Origin: Sphingomonadales bacterium
Lineage (GTDB): Bacteria; Pseudomonadota; Alphaproteobacteria; Sphingomonadales; Sphingomonadaceae
Length of the DNA stretch: 45,384 bases
Assembly (NCBI GenBank): GCA_027485485.1
Contig: JAIXQY010000116.1
Coordinates: 1 to 45,384 of the forward strand
Reading direction: 5' to 3'
Shown here: piece by piece, positions 18,447 to 25,342 of the stretch
Layout: every line of letters starts with the position of its first letter
Position numbering within the stretch: position 1 is the stretch's first letter
Translations under genes and position numbers: made by a program
The notes under the pieces: model-generated
What the model saw: the letters and a program-made list of their open reading frames with translations, nothing else
Told to the model about the DNA's origin: nothing
The model's database searches: none

Positions 18447-19390
18447 CCGCCCTGATCGAGGCGACACCGGGTGCGGTGCGGGCGCTGCAGCTGGCGGGCG
18501 ATGTGGTGGTGGCGGCGCATTTTGCCCGTGCGGACGAGGCCCTGCCGCTGGGTCTGGTGGCCCCGGCCCGGCTGATCGCGCGCGATGGCCGCCGCGCCAC
18601 CGCCGCCATTGCCGGCGTGGACGCGCTGGTGGAGCCAGCCCCGGCCGAGTGGCGGCAGGGCGAGACCAGGCTGGCGCAAGTGGTGCGCGAAGCCTGGAGT
18701 GACGGCGTGCGCGACAAGCAGGCGCGCGTGGCCTTGCACGATGGCCCGGCGCGGCCCGCCCCCGGCCTGATCGATCGCCTGCCGGGTGCAAGGCTGGTGC
18801 CGGCGCATGGGCCAGACCTGCTGGCGGCGGCGGGTTGGGATGCGGTGGTGGACGAGGCGCTGACCGGCCAGATCGATTTCCCCGGCGGCCGCCTGTTGAT
18901 GAGCCCAACGCCGGCCATGCTGGTGATCGATGTCGATGGCCCCGGCGATACGCAGGCCCTGGCGGAAAATGCGGCGCAGGCGGTGGCCGCGGCGGTGCGC
19001 CGGCTGGGGCTGGGCGGGCCGATCGTGGTGGATTTCCCCACGCTGGGCGGCCGGGCGGCGCGGGCAGCGGTGGATGCGATATTGGCCGGGGCCTTGCCGG
19101 CCCCGTTCGAGAAGACCGCCATCAACGGCTTTGGCCTGGTGCAGATCATCCGCCCGCGCACCCGCCGCAGCCTGCTGGACGAGGTGCGGCGGCCGGGCTT
19201 TGCCGGGCTGGAGCTGCTGCGGCAGGCGATGCGGATGATCGGCCCGGTGGCAATTGAAGCGGCGCCAGCGGTGATCGATTGGTTGCAGGCGCACCCGGCC
19301 CTGCTGGCCGAACTGGCGCGCCTGACCGGCGGCGCCGTGCAACTGACGCCACGGGCGGGAGCGGGGAGAGGCCATGTCCAGCCGCAGTGA
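18443..19390 (+). CDS. Short RNase E/G-like ribonuclease
   Basis: This 315-aa protein occupies the usual rng position between maf and yacG. The DNase-I-like catalytic region is recognisable: VIDVDGPGD (D163 and D165; the family usually has D-x-N), LGLGGPIVVDF (D197, second catalytic Asp) and INGFGLVQIIRPRTR near residue 225-240. It is much shorter than the roughly 490 aa of RNase G. The N-terminal S1 RNA-binding domain is degenerate, and the zinc-link CPxC motif and the small C-terminal domain are missing. Activity as a monomer or altered oligomer is an open question. Confidence 0.8.
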   Translation: MTALIEATPGAVRALQLAGDVVVAAHFARADEALPLGLVAPARLIARDGRRATAAIAGVDALVEPAPAEWRQGETRLAQVVREAWSDGVRDKQARVALHDGPARPAPGLIDRLPGARLVPAHGPDLLAAAGWDAVVDEALTGQIDFPGGRLLMSPTPAMLVIDVDGPGDTQALAENAAQAVAAAVRRLGLGGPIVVDFPTLGGRAARAAVDAILAGALPAPFEKTAINGFGLVQIIRPRTRRSLLDEVRRPGFAGLELLRQAMRMIGPVAIEAAPAVIDWLQAHPALLAELARLTGGAVQLTPRAGAGRGHVQPQ

Positions 19391-19598
19391 TTCGAACAAA
19401 GCCGATTCGAAGCCGGCCCGCTGCGCCTATTGCCGGCGCGAACCGGTGGCAGCGGCGTTCCGCCCCTTTTGCAGCGCCGGCTGCCGGTCACGCGACCTCA
19501 ACGCCTGGCTGTCGGATCGCTATGTCATCCCCGGCGGCAGCGACGAAGACGAACTTTCTCTCACCTCCCCGCTGGACAACGGCGACGAGGCTGGCTAA
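19374..19598 (+). CDS. yacG: DNA gyrase inhibitor / zinc-binding protein YacG
   Basis: This 74-aa protein has a C4 zinc finger: ARCAYCRREP and FRPFCSAGCRSRDLNAWL, with cysteines spaced CxxC and CxxxC, then the family ending WLSDRYVIPG. In E. coli YacG binds GyrB and blocks DNA binding. The same role here is by homology. It overlaps the preceding RNase-like gene by 17 bp and is followed by tRNA-Phe. Confidence 0.9.
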   Translation: MSSRSDSNKADSKPARCAYCRREPVAAAFRPFCSAGCRSRDLNAWLSDRYVIPGGSDEDELSLTSPLDNGDEAG

Positions 19599-19655
19599 AC
19601 GGCCGCCTCCCACGCGGTTCACCCAACCGCCTGACGCCAGAGTCTGGCACTGTGG

Positions 19656-19730
19656 GCCCGGGTAGCTCAGGGGTAGAGCAGGGGATTGAAAATCCCCGTG
19701 TCGGTGGTTCAAATCCGCCCCCGGGCACCA
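19656..19730 (+). tRNA. tRNA-Phe (GAA), integration target
   Basis: The 75-nt tRNA begins GCCCGGG and ends CCCGGGC-A-CCA with an encoded CCA. The anticodon loop TTGAAAA gives GAA. It remains complete after integration because the element's att sequence rebuilds its 3' part. Bases 19683-19730 are duplicated at the far end of the element. Confidence 0.96.
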
Positions 19731-19734
19731 TTGC
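19683..19734 (+). repeat. attL: 52-bp direct repeat at tRNA-Phe 3' end
   Basis: The sequence from the anticodon stem of tRNA-Phe through CCA plus four bases (TTGC) is identical to 29542-29593. The integrase gene ends 38 bp inside this boundary, the usual integrase-next-to-att arrangement. Confidence 0.95.
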
Positions 19735-19772
19735 TAAAGTCTTGTAAATCAAGTCTTTTTCCTCCTTCTTGC

Positions 19773-20843
19773 TCATGCGGATTTCTTGCCGTTTTGCAGG
19801 CGTTTTGCAGCCGTGGCGCGAAGGTGGCGCTCGAGCTTGGCAATTGCGGCGCTGGCCTGCGTCGTTGTGCGAGCCTGATAGGTGTCCAAAATGGCATGAA
19901 CTGATCGCTGCGAATGTCCGGTGACGGCTGCAATCTGAGCGGGGGTGCAGCCTGCATCTGCCAATGCTGTAACGCAGGTTCCCCTCAGGTCATTGAAGCG
20001 CAGCCCGTCCAGGCCGGCCGCCAGCGTCACAGCGCGCCACTGGTGGCGGAAATTGTCGGTCTTCCAAGGCAGGCCATCGGACGTTGTCAGGATAGTGACC
20101 GCCCGGCGCGGTGCGGCATCAAGCAGGCGCTTGAGCGCGGCCGTTACTGGCACCGTCACAGTTGCCCCGCGCTTTGATTGCTTGAGGGTGATTGTCGAGC
20201 CGTCATAAGCGGACCAGGTGAGGCGCAACAGGTCGCCTTGCCGCTGTGCCGTGTCGCGCGCCAAAATCATCGCCAGCGCCAATTCGGGCGTTGCCTTCGT
20301 CAAGAAGGTTTCCACATCAGCCGGCTGCCAGATAATTTCGGCCCGCGCGGATCTATAGCGCCTGCCCGGCCGCGCGGCCGGGTTGATCGCAAGCAGGCCG
20401 CGATTAACGGCCCATGCCAGCACGCGGCCAAGCACGGTCATTGCGTAGTCTGCTTGTCGCGCGCCTGTTTTGGCGAGCCGGTCGCGCCAGTCGAGGAACT
20501 CGGCTCGCACGGCCGGATCGCTCAGGGCGGGAAGAGGAAGGTCGCCAAACTCGGCCTCGATCTTGGCAATCTGCTTGCGGTAATCCTTGCGGGTGGCATC
20601 TGCCAGCAGCAGAAAATCATCGCTTGCACGATAGCTATTCAGCCAAGCAGAAAAGATGCCTGCGTGACGGTCCGTCGCCTTCGTGGTGCGCTCTGCGGCT
20701 TGCCAGCTATCAATGAACTCCACTGAGCCGGGCTTGCCCTCGAGGCGCAGGCCGGTGGAGCGATGGTAGTAATAGGTGCGGCGCTCGCCTGAGGCCAGGC
20801 GGCGGCTAACCTTGTTGATGCCCCTCAGGTCAACGCGCGTCAT
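19773..20843 (-). CDS. int: Tyrosine recombinase integrase
   Basis: This 356-aa phage-type integrase catalyses insertion at tRNA-Phe. The N-terminal third is an arm-binding plus SAM-like core-binding domain (region TRKDYRKQIAKIEAEFGDL to DYAMTVLGRVLAWAVNRG). The catalytic domain shows Arg I in ARDTAQRQGDLLRLTW, LRFNDLRGTCVT (Arg II), the His in AVTGHSQRS, and the nucleophile Tyr in AILDTYQART. The residue three before Arg II, normally His, is Asn here. I chose the ATG at 20843, which overlaps the preceding 63-aa gene by 14 bp, as expected for coupled translation. Confidence 0.93.
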   Translation of the reverse strand: MTRVDLRGINKVSRRLASGERRTYYYHRSTGLRLEGKPGSVEFIDSWQAAERTTKATDRHAGIFSAWLNSYRASDDFLLLADATRKDYRKQIAKIEAEFGDLPLPALSDPAVRAEFLDWRDRLAKTGARQADYAMTVLGRVLAWAVNRGLLAINPAARPGRRYRSARAEIIWQPADVETFLTKATPELALAMILARDTAQRQGDLLRLTWSAYDGSTITLKQSKRGATVTVPVTAALKRLLDAAPRRAVTILTTSDGLPWKTDNFRHQWRAVTLAAGLDGLRFNDLRGTCVTALADAGCTPAQIAAVTGHSQRSVHAILDTYQARTTTQASAAIAKLERHLRATAAKRLQNGKKSA

Positions 20844-21021
20844 GCTTGCCCGCCTTCCATCCCTCGAGCGCAGAAAGGCCCGGCCGGTTGCCAGCAAATT
20901 GCAGATGGATTTCGCCACCCGGTGCGATGCGGCACCCGGTCACGTCCAGGCCAGCAGACTTGGCCGCCAATAGGGCGCGGCGGATATCTGCTTGCGTGAA
21001 AGAGGCCGGGCGCTTTGCCAT
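20830..21021 (-). CDS. Small 63-aa protein upstream of the integrase (possible directionality factor)
   Basis: This 63-aa basic protein begins MAKRPASFTQADIRRALLAAKSAG, a helix-turn-helix-like start resembling small DNA-binding proteins. It continues with a short beta-like segment (CRIAPGGEIHLQF). Its ATG overlaps the portal TAA (TAATG) and its end overlaps the integrase start by 14 bp. Similar short genes often precede integrases in alphaproteobacterial prophages. A role in excision or integrase control is inference from position and size. Confidence 0.6.
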   Translation of the reverse strand: MAKRPASFTQADIRRALLAAKSAGLDVTGCRIAPGGEIHLQFAGNRPGLSALEGWKAGKHDAR

Positions 21022-22190
21022 TAGGCAGCCGCCGCTGGTGCAGCCGCGCGGGGGTTGAACCCCTCGATCTCGCGGATTTCATCGGCGTCCAGAATGCCGG
21101 CATCAACCGCAATCTTGTGCGCAGCCCACCGGGTTTGCGGATCGCCACGCAGGAAGCTGGAAAGGTCGAGCTCGATCTCGAGGCCGCTGCCCTCAGGGAA
21201 TAGCGCCCGGCTGAATGCCGCTTCGATCTTGCGCGCCATTGGCCCGAGGGTGAACTGAGCGAACCAACGCCCGGCCGCTTCCGAATTGGTGAACGTGTTG
21301 TGACTGTAATCCTGCACCAGCGGCGGCGGCACTTGAAACAGCCGGCAAATCTCTTCGACACTGAATTTCCGGCTTGCCAGCAATTCGGCGTCTTCCGGGC
21401 TGATCTGGAAAGGCGTGAATTTGAGGCCATCGCTCAGCACCAGCACCCGGCCGGCTTTGCCCGCGCCTGCGTGCCGTTCATCAAACTGGCTGCGAAGCGC
21501 CGTCATTGCGTCCGGGCCGATCATGGCCTCGGACGTGATGGCACCGGACGGTTGCGCACCGTTGGCCAGAAAGGCGTGCGCAAACTCATTGCCCTGCAAT
21601 GCGGCTGCAATGGTGGCAGGTGAGCGCGACAGGCGCGAACGGCCAAGAATGCCATCATCGCTGCGGTCGCGAAGGTGCAGCACGTCGCCAGACAGCAGGC
21701 GGCGGATGCGCCCGGTCTGGCCATACAAGCCGGTCTGTTCTGTCACGTCATAAACAAGCCGGCCGGACGGTGCCAGCATCGGGCTAACCCATGCCCAGGG
21801 GATATGACGCAGGCCGGTGATGGTCGCGCCGTCGCGCTCGATCTCGATCAGGCCGTTGCCAGAAAGCAAGGTCGAGGCGAGGTGCGCTTCGATCAGGTCC
21901 GGCCAAGTCTGCTTGTCGTTCGGCCCGTTGTCGATCAGGCGGCGCAGCGGGTGGTCGAATACTTCCACACGGCCCGCGCCTTCGCGGCGATAGATGTTGG
22001 CCGGCGCCATCGCCAAGGCGGACGATATCGCATTGACGCAGGCGGTTACGGTGGCGAAGTTTTCCGCCATGCGCTCGTTCACGGCTGGCGCGGTGCCCAG
22101 CGCAGCGGACATAGCGGCCCAGGAAGGCGAAGAGGCGGCGTTGCGGCGTTCATAGCCCACAAGGCCCGCCAAACGGTCTAGAAGCGCCAT
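21021..22190 (-). CDS. HK97-type phage portal protein
   Basis: This 389-aa protein forms the dodecameric ring through which DNA enters and leaves the capsid. Family traits include AENFATVTACVNAISSALA, NIYRREGAGRVEVFDHPL, LLSGDVLHLRD, the FSVEEICRLFQVPPPLVQD segment and SHNTFTNSEAAGRWFAQFTL, all typical of the HK97 portal family. The C-terminus ends in an Ala/Pro-rich tail. It follows the protease gene with a 13-bp overlap, so capsid, protease and portal are coupled, but in the reverse of the usual portal-protease-capsid order. Confidence 0.92.
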   Translation of the reverse strand: MALLDRLAGLVGYERRNAASSPSWAAMSAALGTAPAVNERMAENFATVTACVNAISSALAMAPANIYRREGAGRVEVFDHPLRRLIDNGPNDKQTWPDLIEAHLASTLLSGNGLIEIERDGATITGLRHIPWAWVSPMLAPSGRLVYDVTEQTGLYGQTGRIRRLLSGDVLHLRDRSDDGILGRSRLSRSPATIAAALQGNEFAHAFLANGAQPSGAITSEAMIGPDAMTALRSQFDERHAGAGKAGRVLVLSDGLKFTPFQISPEDAELLASRKFSVEEICRLFQVPPPLVQDYSHNTFTNSEAAGRWFAQFTLGPMARKIEAAFSRALFPEGSGLEIELDLSSFLRGDPQTRWAAHKIAVDAGILDADEIREIEGFNPRAAAPAAAA

Positions 22191-22741
22191 GGAGCGACCT
22201 CCGCAAGAATGATGGCCCGTTGCCGGCGGTCACGCTCCGCAAGGTGCGTCATGGCCCGCAATGCAAGGCTTGTGTCAGGATAGGCCGGCCAAGCTGAAAC
22301 GACGCTGATCTCGCGAAGGTCCACCCGGCTCAGGGTGCGGCGTTCACCGGCCCATGTCTCGCCACCGGCCGGCACGATGAACCCGAACGACATGCCGCCC
22401 AAGTCGCCGCGCTCGGCCAAGGCCAGCACGTCGCGGCCGGCTTGGGTGTCAGGCAGGTCCAGGTCAAAGGCGAGGCCCCGGCTATCCTCAGACAGTCGCA
22501 GCGAGCCGCTACGGGTGCGGCCCAGCACTTTGCCCGGATCATGGTCCAGAAGCGCCAACACGTCGCCGCTAAGGCTGCCAGTGAAGGCACCGGGGGCGAT
22601 AGTCTCGCGAACCCGGCCGATCTTGGCCTCTGCCCCAAACGTCGCTGCATAGCCGGCAAGGCGGCGGCCCGAGGCGCGAACCTCGATAGCCGCCGCCCGC
22701 CGCTCAACCGGCAAGAGGGGATGATTGCCGGGTGCAGTCAT
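22178..22741 (-). CDS. HK97-family prohead protease
   Basis: This 187-aa U35-type protease would trim scaffold or capsid N-termini during head maturation. It shows GYAATFGAEAKIGRVRETIAP, the catalytic His region ALLDHDPGKVLGRTRSG, and the nucleophile Ser in GDLGGMSFGF, followed by DLREISVVSAWPAYPDTS, a strongly conserved C-terminal block. The start ATG overlaps the capsid TGA (TGATG), and the 3' end overlaps the portal gene. Confidence 0.92.
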   Translation of the reverse strand: MTAPGNHPLLPVERRAAAIEVRASGRRLAGYAATFGAEAKIGRVRETIAPGAFTGSLSGDVLALLDHDPGKVLGRTRSGSLRLSEDSRGLAFDLDLPDTQAGRDVLALAERGDLGGMSFGFIVPAGGETWAGERRTLSRVDLREISVVSAWPAYPDTSLALRAMTHLAERDRRQRAIILAEVAPWRF

Positions 22742-23970
22742 CAGGCGATGCCCGCCGCCGCTGCCAACACGCCCGTTGCCTTCACAAAGGCGGTCGGGTT
22801 GCGCAGCGCCACGTCGCAGGTTGCCATGGCGCGGACCATGACGTTGCCCTTGCTGTAGGCGGTCGCCTCGTATGGGTTCACCAGCACGTCGAGAGCGGAC
22901 CAAAGCCCGATCAGCAGCTCAGAGAAGTCGCCATAAATCAGCGCGCTTTCATTGGTGCCAGCGCCCAGGTTGTCGGGTGCCAGATTGGTGAAGGCGGTGC
23001 GCTGGCCTTGAAAGATGGTGCCCACGCCCACCGGCAACTTGTCGGTGGTGAGCGCCTTGGCGGCGATGGTCTGGACACGCTGCGTCGAAAGGAAGGCGCG
23101 GGTTGCGCCCACATTGGCAATATTGGCCTTGCCCACCATATCGGCGGCGGTGTGGAACAGCGACGTTCCATAAGCCTGAGTTTGCGTGCCAGAGGCGGCC
23201 AAGATGCCAACCGGCTGATTGCTGCCACCGCCGTTGATTGCGGCGCGGTCGATCTCGAGCGCGATATCCCGCGCCATCATCTGCCGCAGGATGCCCTCGA
23301 TTGCCGGGCTGGTCTGCATCAGCATGTTGCGGGAAAATTCGCTCAGGCTGCCAACATGCTTCGGTGCCATCGTCACCTGCCGGAACTGCGGATCAGTGGC
23401 GCTGAGCGCGGCATTCTCGGCAATCCAAGCGGTCGAAGGCGCGGCCTTTTCGCCGGGGATTTCCACATTGCCCATCAGGCCCGGCAGGGTGCGAGCGCCA
23501 AGGCTGGCGATAACGGTCGAGGCGGTCAGGGCGCTGATATATTCGTTCGCCAGAAAGTCAGTCGGCACCAAATTGGAACCCGGCCCACCGCTCGGCAAGG
23601 CGCTGGTCAGCACCCGCCTTTCGAAGATTTCGGTCGGCACCGCGACGCCCTTGAAGGTGCGGCCGGTGGTGGCGCGAAGCTCTTGATCGATCTCGCGCTC
23701 CCGGCCCCAATCGACGCCAGTGATGCCAGCCGCGCCGGCAAGGTGACGGGTGAGGCTGTAGTTGCGAGTTTCGGCGGCGAAGCGTTCATCACGCGGGCGC
23801 TGTGCAGCGGCGTCCATGGCATCCAGCACTTTCGCCCGCTCGAGCTTGGCGTCGATCGCGCGAATTTCGGTTTCGGCGGCCTTGAAGGCGTCGCCATTGT
23901 CGGCGGTGTGCGCTTCCTGCATCTTGTGCAGGGCAGTGGCGCGCTGTTCGATCAGGTCGGCAGTTTTCAT
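22741..23970 (-). CDS. HK97-fold major capsid protein
   Basis: This 409-aa protein has an N-terminal coiled-coil delta domain (about residues 1-70: helical, charged, ADLIEQRATALHKMQEAH onward) that acts as internal scaffold in HK97-like phages. The HK97 shell domain follows, with VPTDFLANEYISAL, PGEKAAPSTAWIAENAAL, LSEFSRNMLMQTSPAIEG and the late DVLVNPYEATAYSKG. The junction with the protease target would lie near residue 70-110. The start is preceded by AGAAGGAA. The gene is the first of the head block, 164 bp after the regulator gene. Confidence 0.93.
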   Translation of the reverse strand: MKTADLIEQRATALHKMQEAHTADNGDAFKAAETEIRAIDAKLERAKVLDAMDAAAQRPRDERFAAETRNYSLTRHLAGAAGITGVDWGREREIDQELRATTGRTFKGVAVPTEIFERRVLTSALPSGGPGSNLVPTDFLANEYISALTASTVIASLGARTLPGLMGNVEIPGEKAAPSTAWIAENAALSATDPQFRQVTMAPKHVGSLSEFSRNMLMQTSPAIEGILRQMMARDIALEIDRAAINGGGSNQPVGILAASGTQTQAYGTSLFHTAADMVGKANIANVGATRAFLSTQRVQTIAAKALTTDKLPVGVGTIFQGQRTAFTNLAPDNLGAGTNESALIYGDFSELLIGLWSALDVLVNPYEATAYSKGNVMVRAMATCDVALRNPTAFVKATGVLAAAAGIA

Positions 23971-24066
23971 GTGTGGTTCCTTCTGTCATCACGACGATGG
24001 AGGGTGTTGAACTGGTGCGACGTTGCCCGATTGAGCCCTGAAATCCGCGAAAGGCATCGCGCCGCC

Positions 24067-24091
24067 CCCGAGGCATCGGGCTTCCGTTTTT
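24067..24091 (+). terminator. Terminator-like hairpin, plus-strand orientation
   Basis: CCCGA (24067-24071) pairs with TCGGG (24076-24080) around a 4-nt loop, and a T5 run follows at 24087-24091. The orientation would stop plus-strand transcripts although no plus-strand gene is present here. The stem is short, so the call is weak. Confidence 0.3.
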
Positions 24092-24134
24092 GGCCGCGTC
24101 GCGTCGGCCGCAATGGAGGGAGCGGAAAGGTGGA

Positions 24135-24716
24135 TCACTCGTCGATAATCTCGCCTGCTGATTTGTCAGGCACCTGGCCGATCCAGCCTTCCAGCTTCAT
24201 CAAAATCAGGTCGTTCTCGACAAGAAGTTGCGCCAATTCCCGGCCAAGGGCTCGGCAATCGACGACTAGGAAAGGTTGCGCCGCCCTGTTGTTCAGCAGG
24301 TCGGCTGTTGCGTTCAGGTCTTCAACGATGTCGATGTGCTGTCCGTTGTTCCGTACTACGGCAAACCGCCCACGGTCTGAACTGCGGCGGCCAGCTTCTT
24401 CGCTTTCATAATAAGCAGTGTCATCATCCCAAACATGACGATCATCGACAGCGAAGCTGAAAACTCGATCTGCCAGTGTGGTGATGCGCCAGCCGATTGC
24501 CGCCGGCCCGATGCCTATATCGGACATGCGTTTGAGGACAAAGATACCAACAAGCGCATCGACTGAAAATCCATCTGCGTTCTTGTCGCCAACGTGCTTC
24601 GAAATATGGCCCCTCTTTCGCCAGTTGCGGACAAGCGCAAGGCTGGCTCCTGTCACAGTTTCGAGCTGCTTGGGGGTAAAGTGCGGGTGGCTGACTTTGG
24701 GCTGCGGCTTCATCAT
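24135..24716 (-). CDS. MerR-like winged-helix regulator of the element
   Basis: This 193-aa protein has an N-terminal MerR-type HTH: HFTPKQLETVTGASLALVRN then WRKRGHI, with a recognition-helix-like arrangement and the wing around DGFSVDALVGIFVLKRM. The C-terminal half (from about residue 85) has no family I recognise and is rich in acidic and leucine residues (RALGRELAQLLVENDLIL near the end). GGAGG lies four bases before the first ATG and seven before a second one, so 24713 is an alternative start. Ten bases upstream is a pair of inverted operator-like sites, which suggests autoregulation. It sits inside the structural block, away from the integrase. Confidence 0.7.
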   Translation of the reverse strand: MMKPQPKVSHPHFTPKQLETVTGASLALVRNWRKRGHISKHVGDKNADGFSVDALVGIFVLKRMSDIGIGPAAIGWRITTLADRVFSFAVDDRHVWDDDTAYYESEEAGRRSSDRGRFAVVRNNGQHIDIVEDLNATADLLNNRAAQPFLVVDCRALGRELAQLLVENDLILMKLEGWIGQVPDKSAGEIIDE

Positions 24717-24725
24717 GCAGCCTCC

Positions 24726-24774
24726 GTATCACCTGTTACGCAAGGTCGTCAAGCGAAAACGTAACAGGTGATAC
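24726..24774. promoter_or_regulatory. Paired inverted operator with central -35-like box
   Basis: Arms at 24726-24740 and 24760-24774 are a perfect 15-bp inverted repeat with a 19-bp spacer. Each arm core (GTATCACCTGTTAC and its complement) is itself near-palindromic: GTAnCAnnTGnTAC. The two centres are 35 bp apart. On the minus strand TTGACG (24752-24747) sits exactly at the dyad centre, and a -10 would fall inside the arm next to the regulator gene. That would put the transcription start almost at the ATG, so either the message is leaderless or the TTGACG is fortuitous. Confidence 0.6.
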
Positions 24775-24812
24775 GCCCGGCCGGCAAACCGGGCGCGCTC
24801 GATCAGGCCGGC

Positions 24813-25208
24813 TCAGTCGCCATAGATATCCAGCCCATGGGCTGCGAGCATGTCGAGGAAGATGCCATAGCCGGGATGATCGCAGCTCCCCACGGCCGCC
24901 CTCAGGTTGCGCCGCGTCAACCTAAGCAGCCTATCAACTGTCTCGCGCTTGCGGCGGTCCTCAGTGCCAGCGCCATACATTTCCACCATGTCGAGAGCGT
25001 CCAAGACCGCTAAGGCATCGAGCGCCGCACTGACACCGCCGGCTGCATAATCAAGCGCGGCGCGTTCCTTGTCTTCATCGGCCAAGCGTTCAGCAACGCG
25101 GGGGTCGTCAGGGCGAAGGCCCATGAAGCGCGCTGCCGTCGCCAGCAGCTTGGGGTCAAATGCGGGTGTTGTCTGGGCGGATTCCGCCTGTAGGGTATCG
25201 TTAGCCAT
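24813..25208 (-). CDS. 131-aa protein of unknown function, between TerL and regulator
   Basis: I do not recognise this protein. It is 131 aa, mostly helical, acidic in the first half and basic in RRKRETVDRLLRLTRRNLRAA. The central part reads ERLADEDKERAALDYAAGG then ALDALAVLDALDMVEMYG. The start ATG at 25208 has GGAG about nine bases upstream, and a promoter-like region lies 70-100 bp before it. By position beside terL it could be a small terminase or a head-completion factor, but no HTH typical of TerS is evident. Confidence 0.6.
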   Translation of the reverse strand: MANDTLQAESAQTTPAFDPKLLATAARFMGLRPDDPRVAERLADEDKERAALDYAAGGVSAALDALAVLDALDMVEMYGAGTEDRRKRETVDRLLRLTRRNLRAAVGSCDHPGYGIFLDMLAAHGLDIYGD

Positions 25209-25278
25209 GATCTGAACTCCATAGGTTCGGTTGTGGTCAGGGGTCGGTTGCGATTGCCGTCGCTTCCGGCCCCGTCTG

Positions 25279-25324
25279 ATAGTAGCCCACATGAGGGATT
25301 CCGCGTCAATAGACGCAAATTTGC
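25279..25324 (-). promoter_or_regulatory. Candidate promoter with overlapping palindromes
   Basis: On the minus strand TTGACG (25309-25304) is followed by TACTAT (25284-25279) with a 19-nt spacer, longer than ideal. The -35 box lies in a short palindrome GCGTC-aata-GACGC (25303-25316), which overlaps a second, GCAAATTTGC (25315-25324). The site is upstream of the 131-aa gene, in the only sizeable gap of this part of the element. Confidence 0.35.
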
Positions 25325-25342
25325 GGCTAATCTGGCTGCCAG

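Noticed and set aside
17152..19491. 779-aa minus-strand open frame opposite DUF2332, maf and the RNase-like gene
   Set aside because: It is a low-complexity Arg/Pro/Ala frame opposite three recognisable coupled genes.
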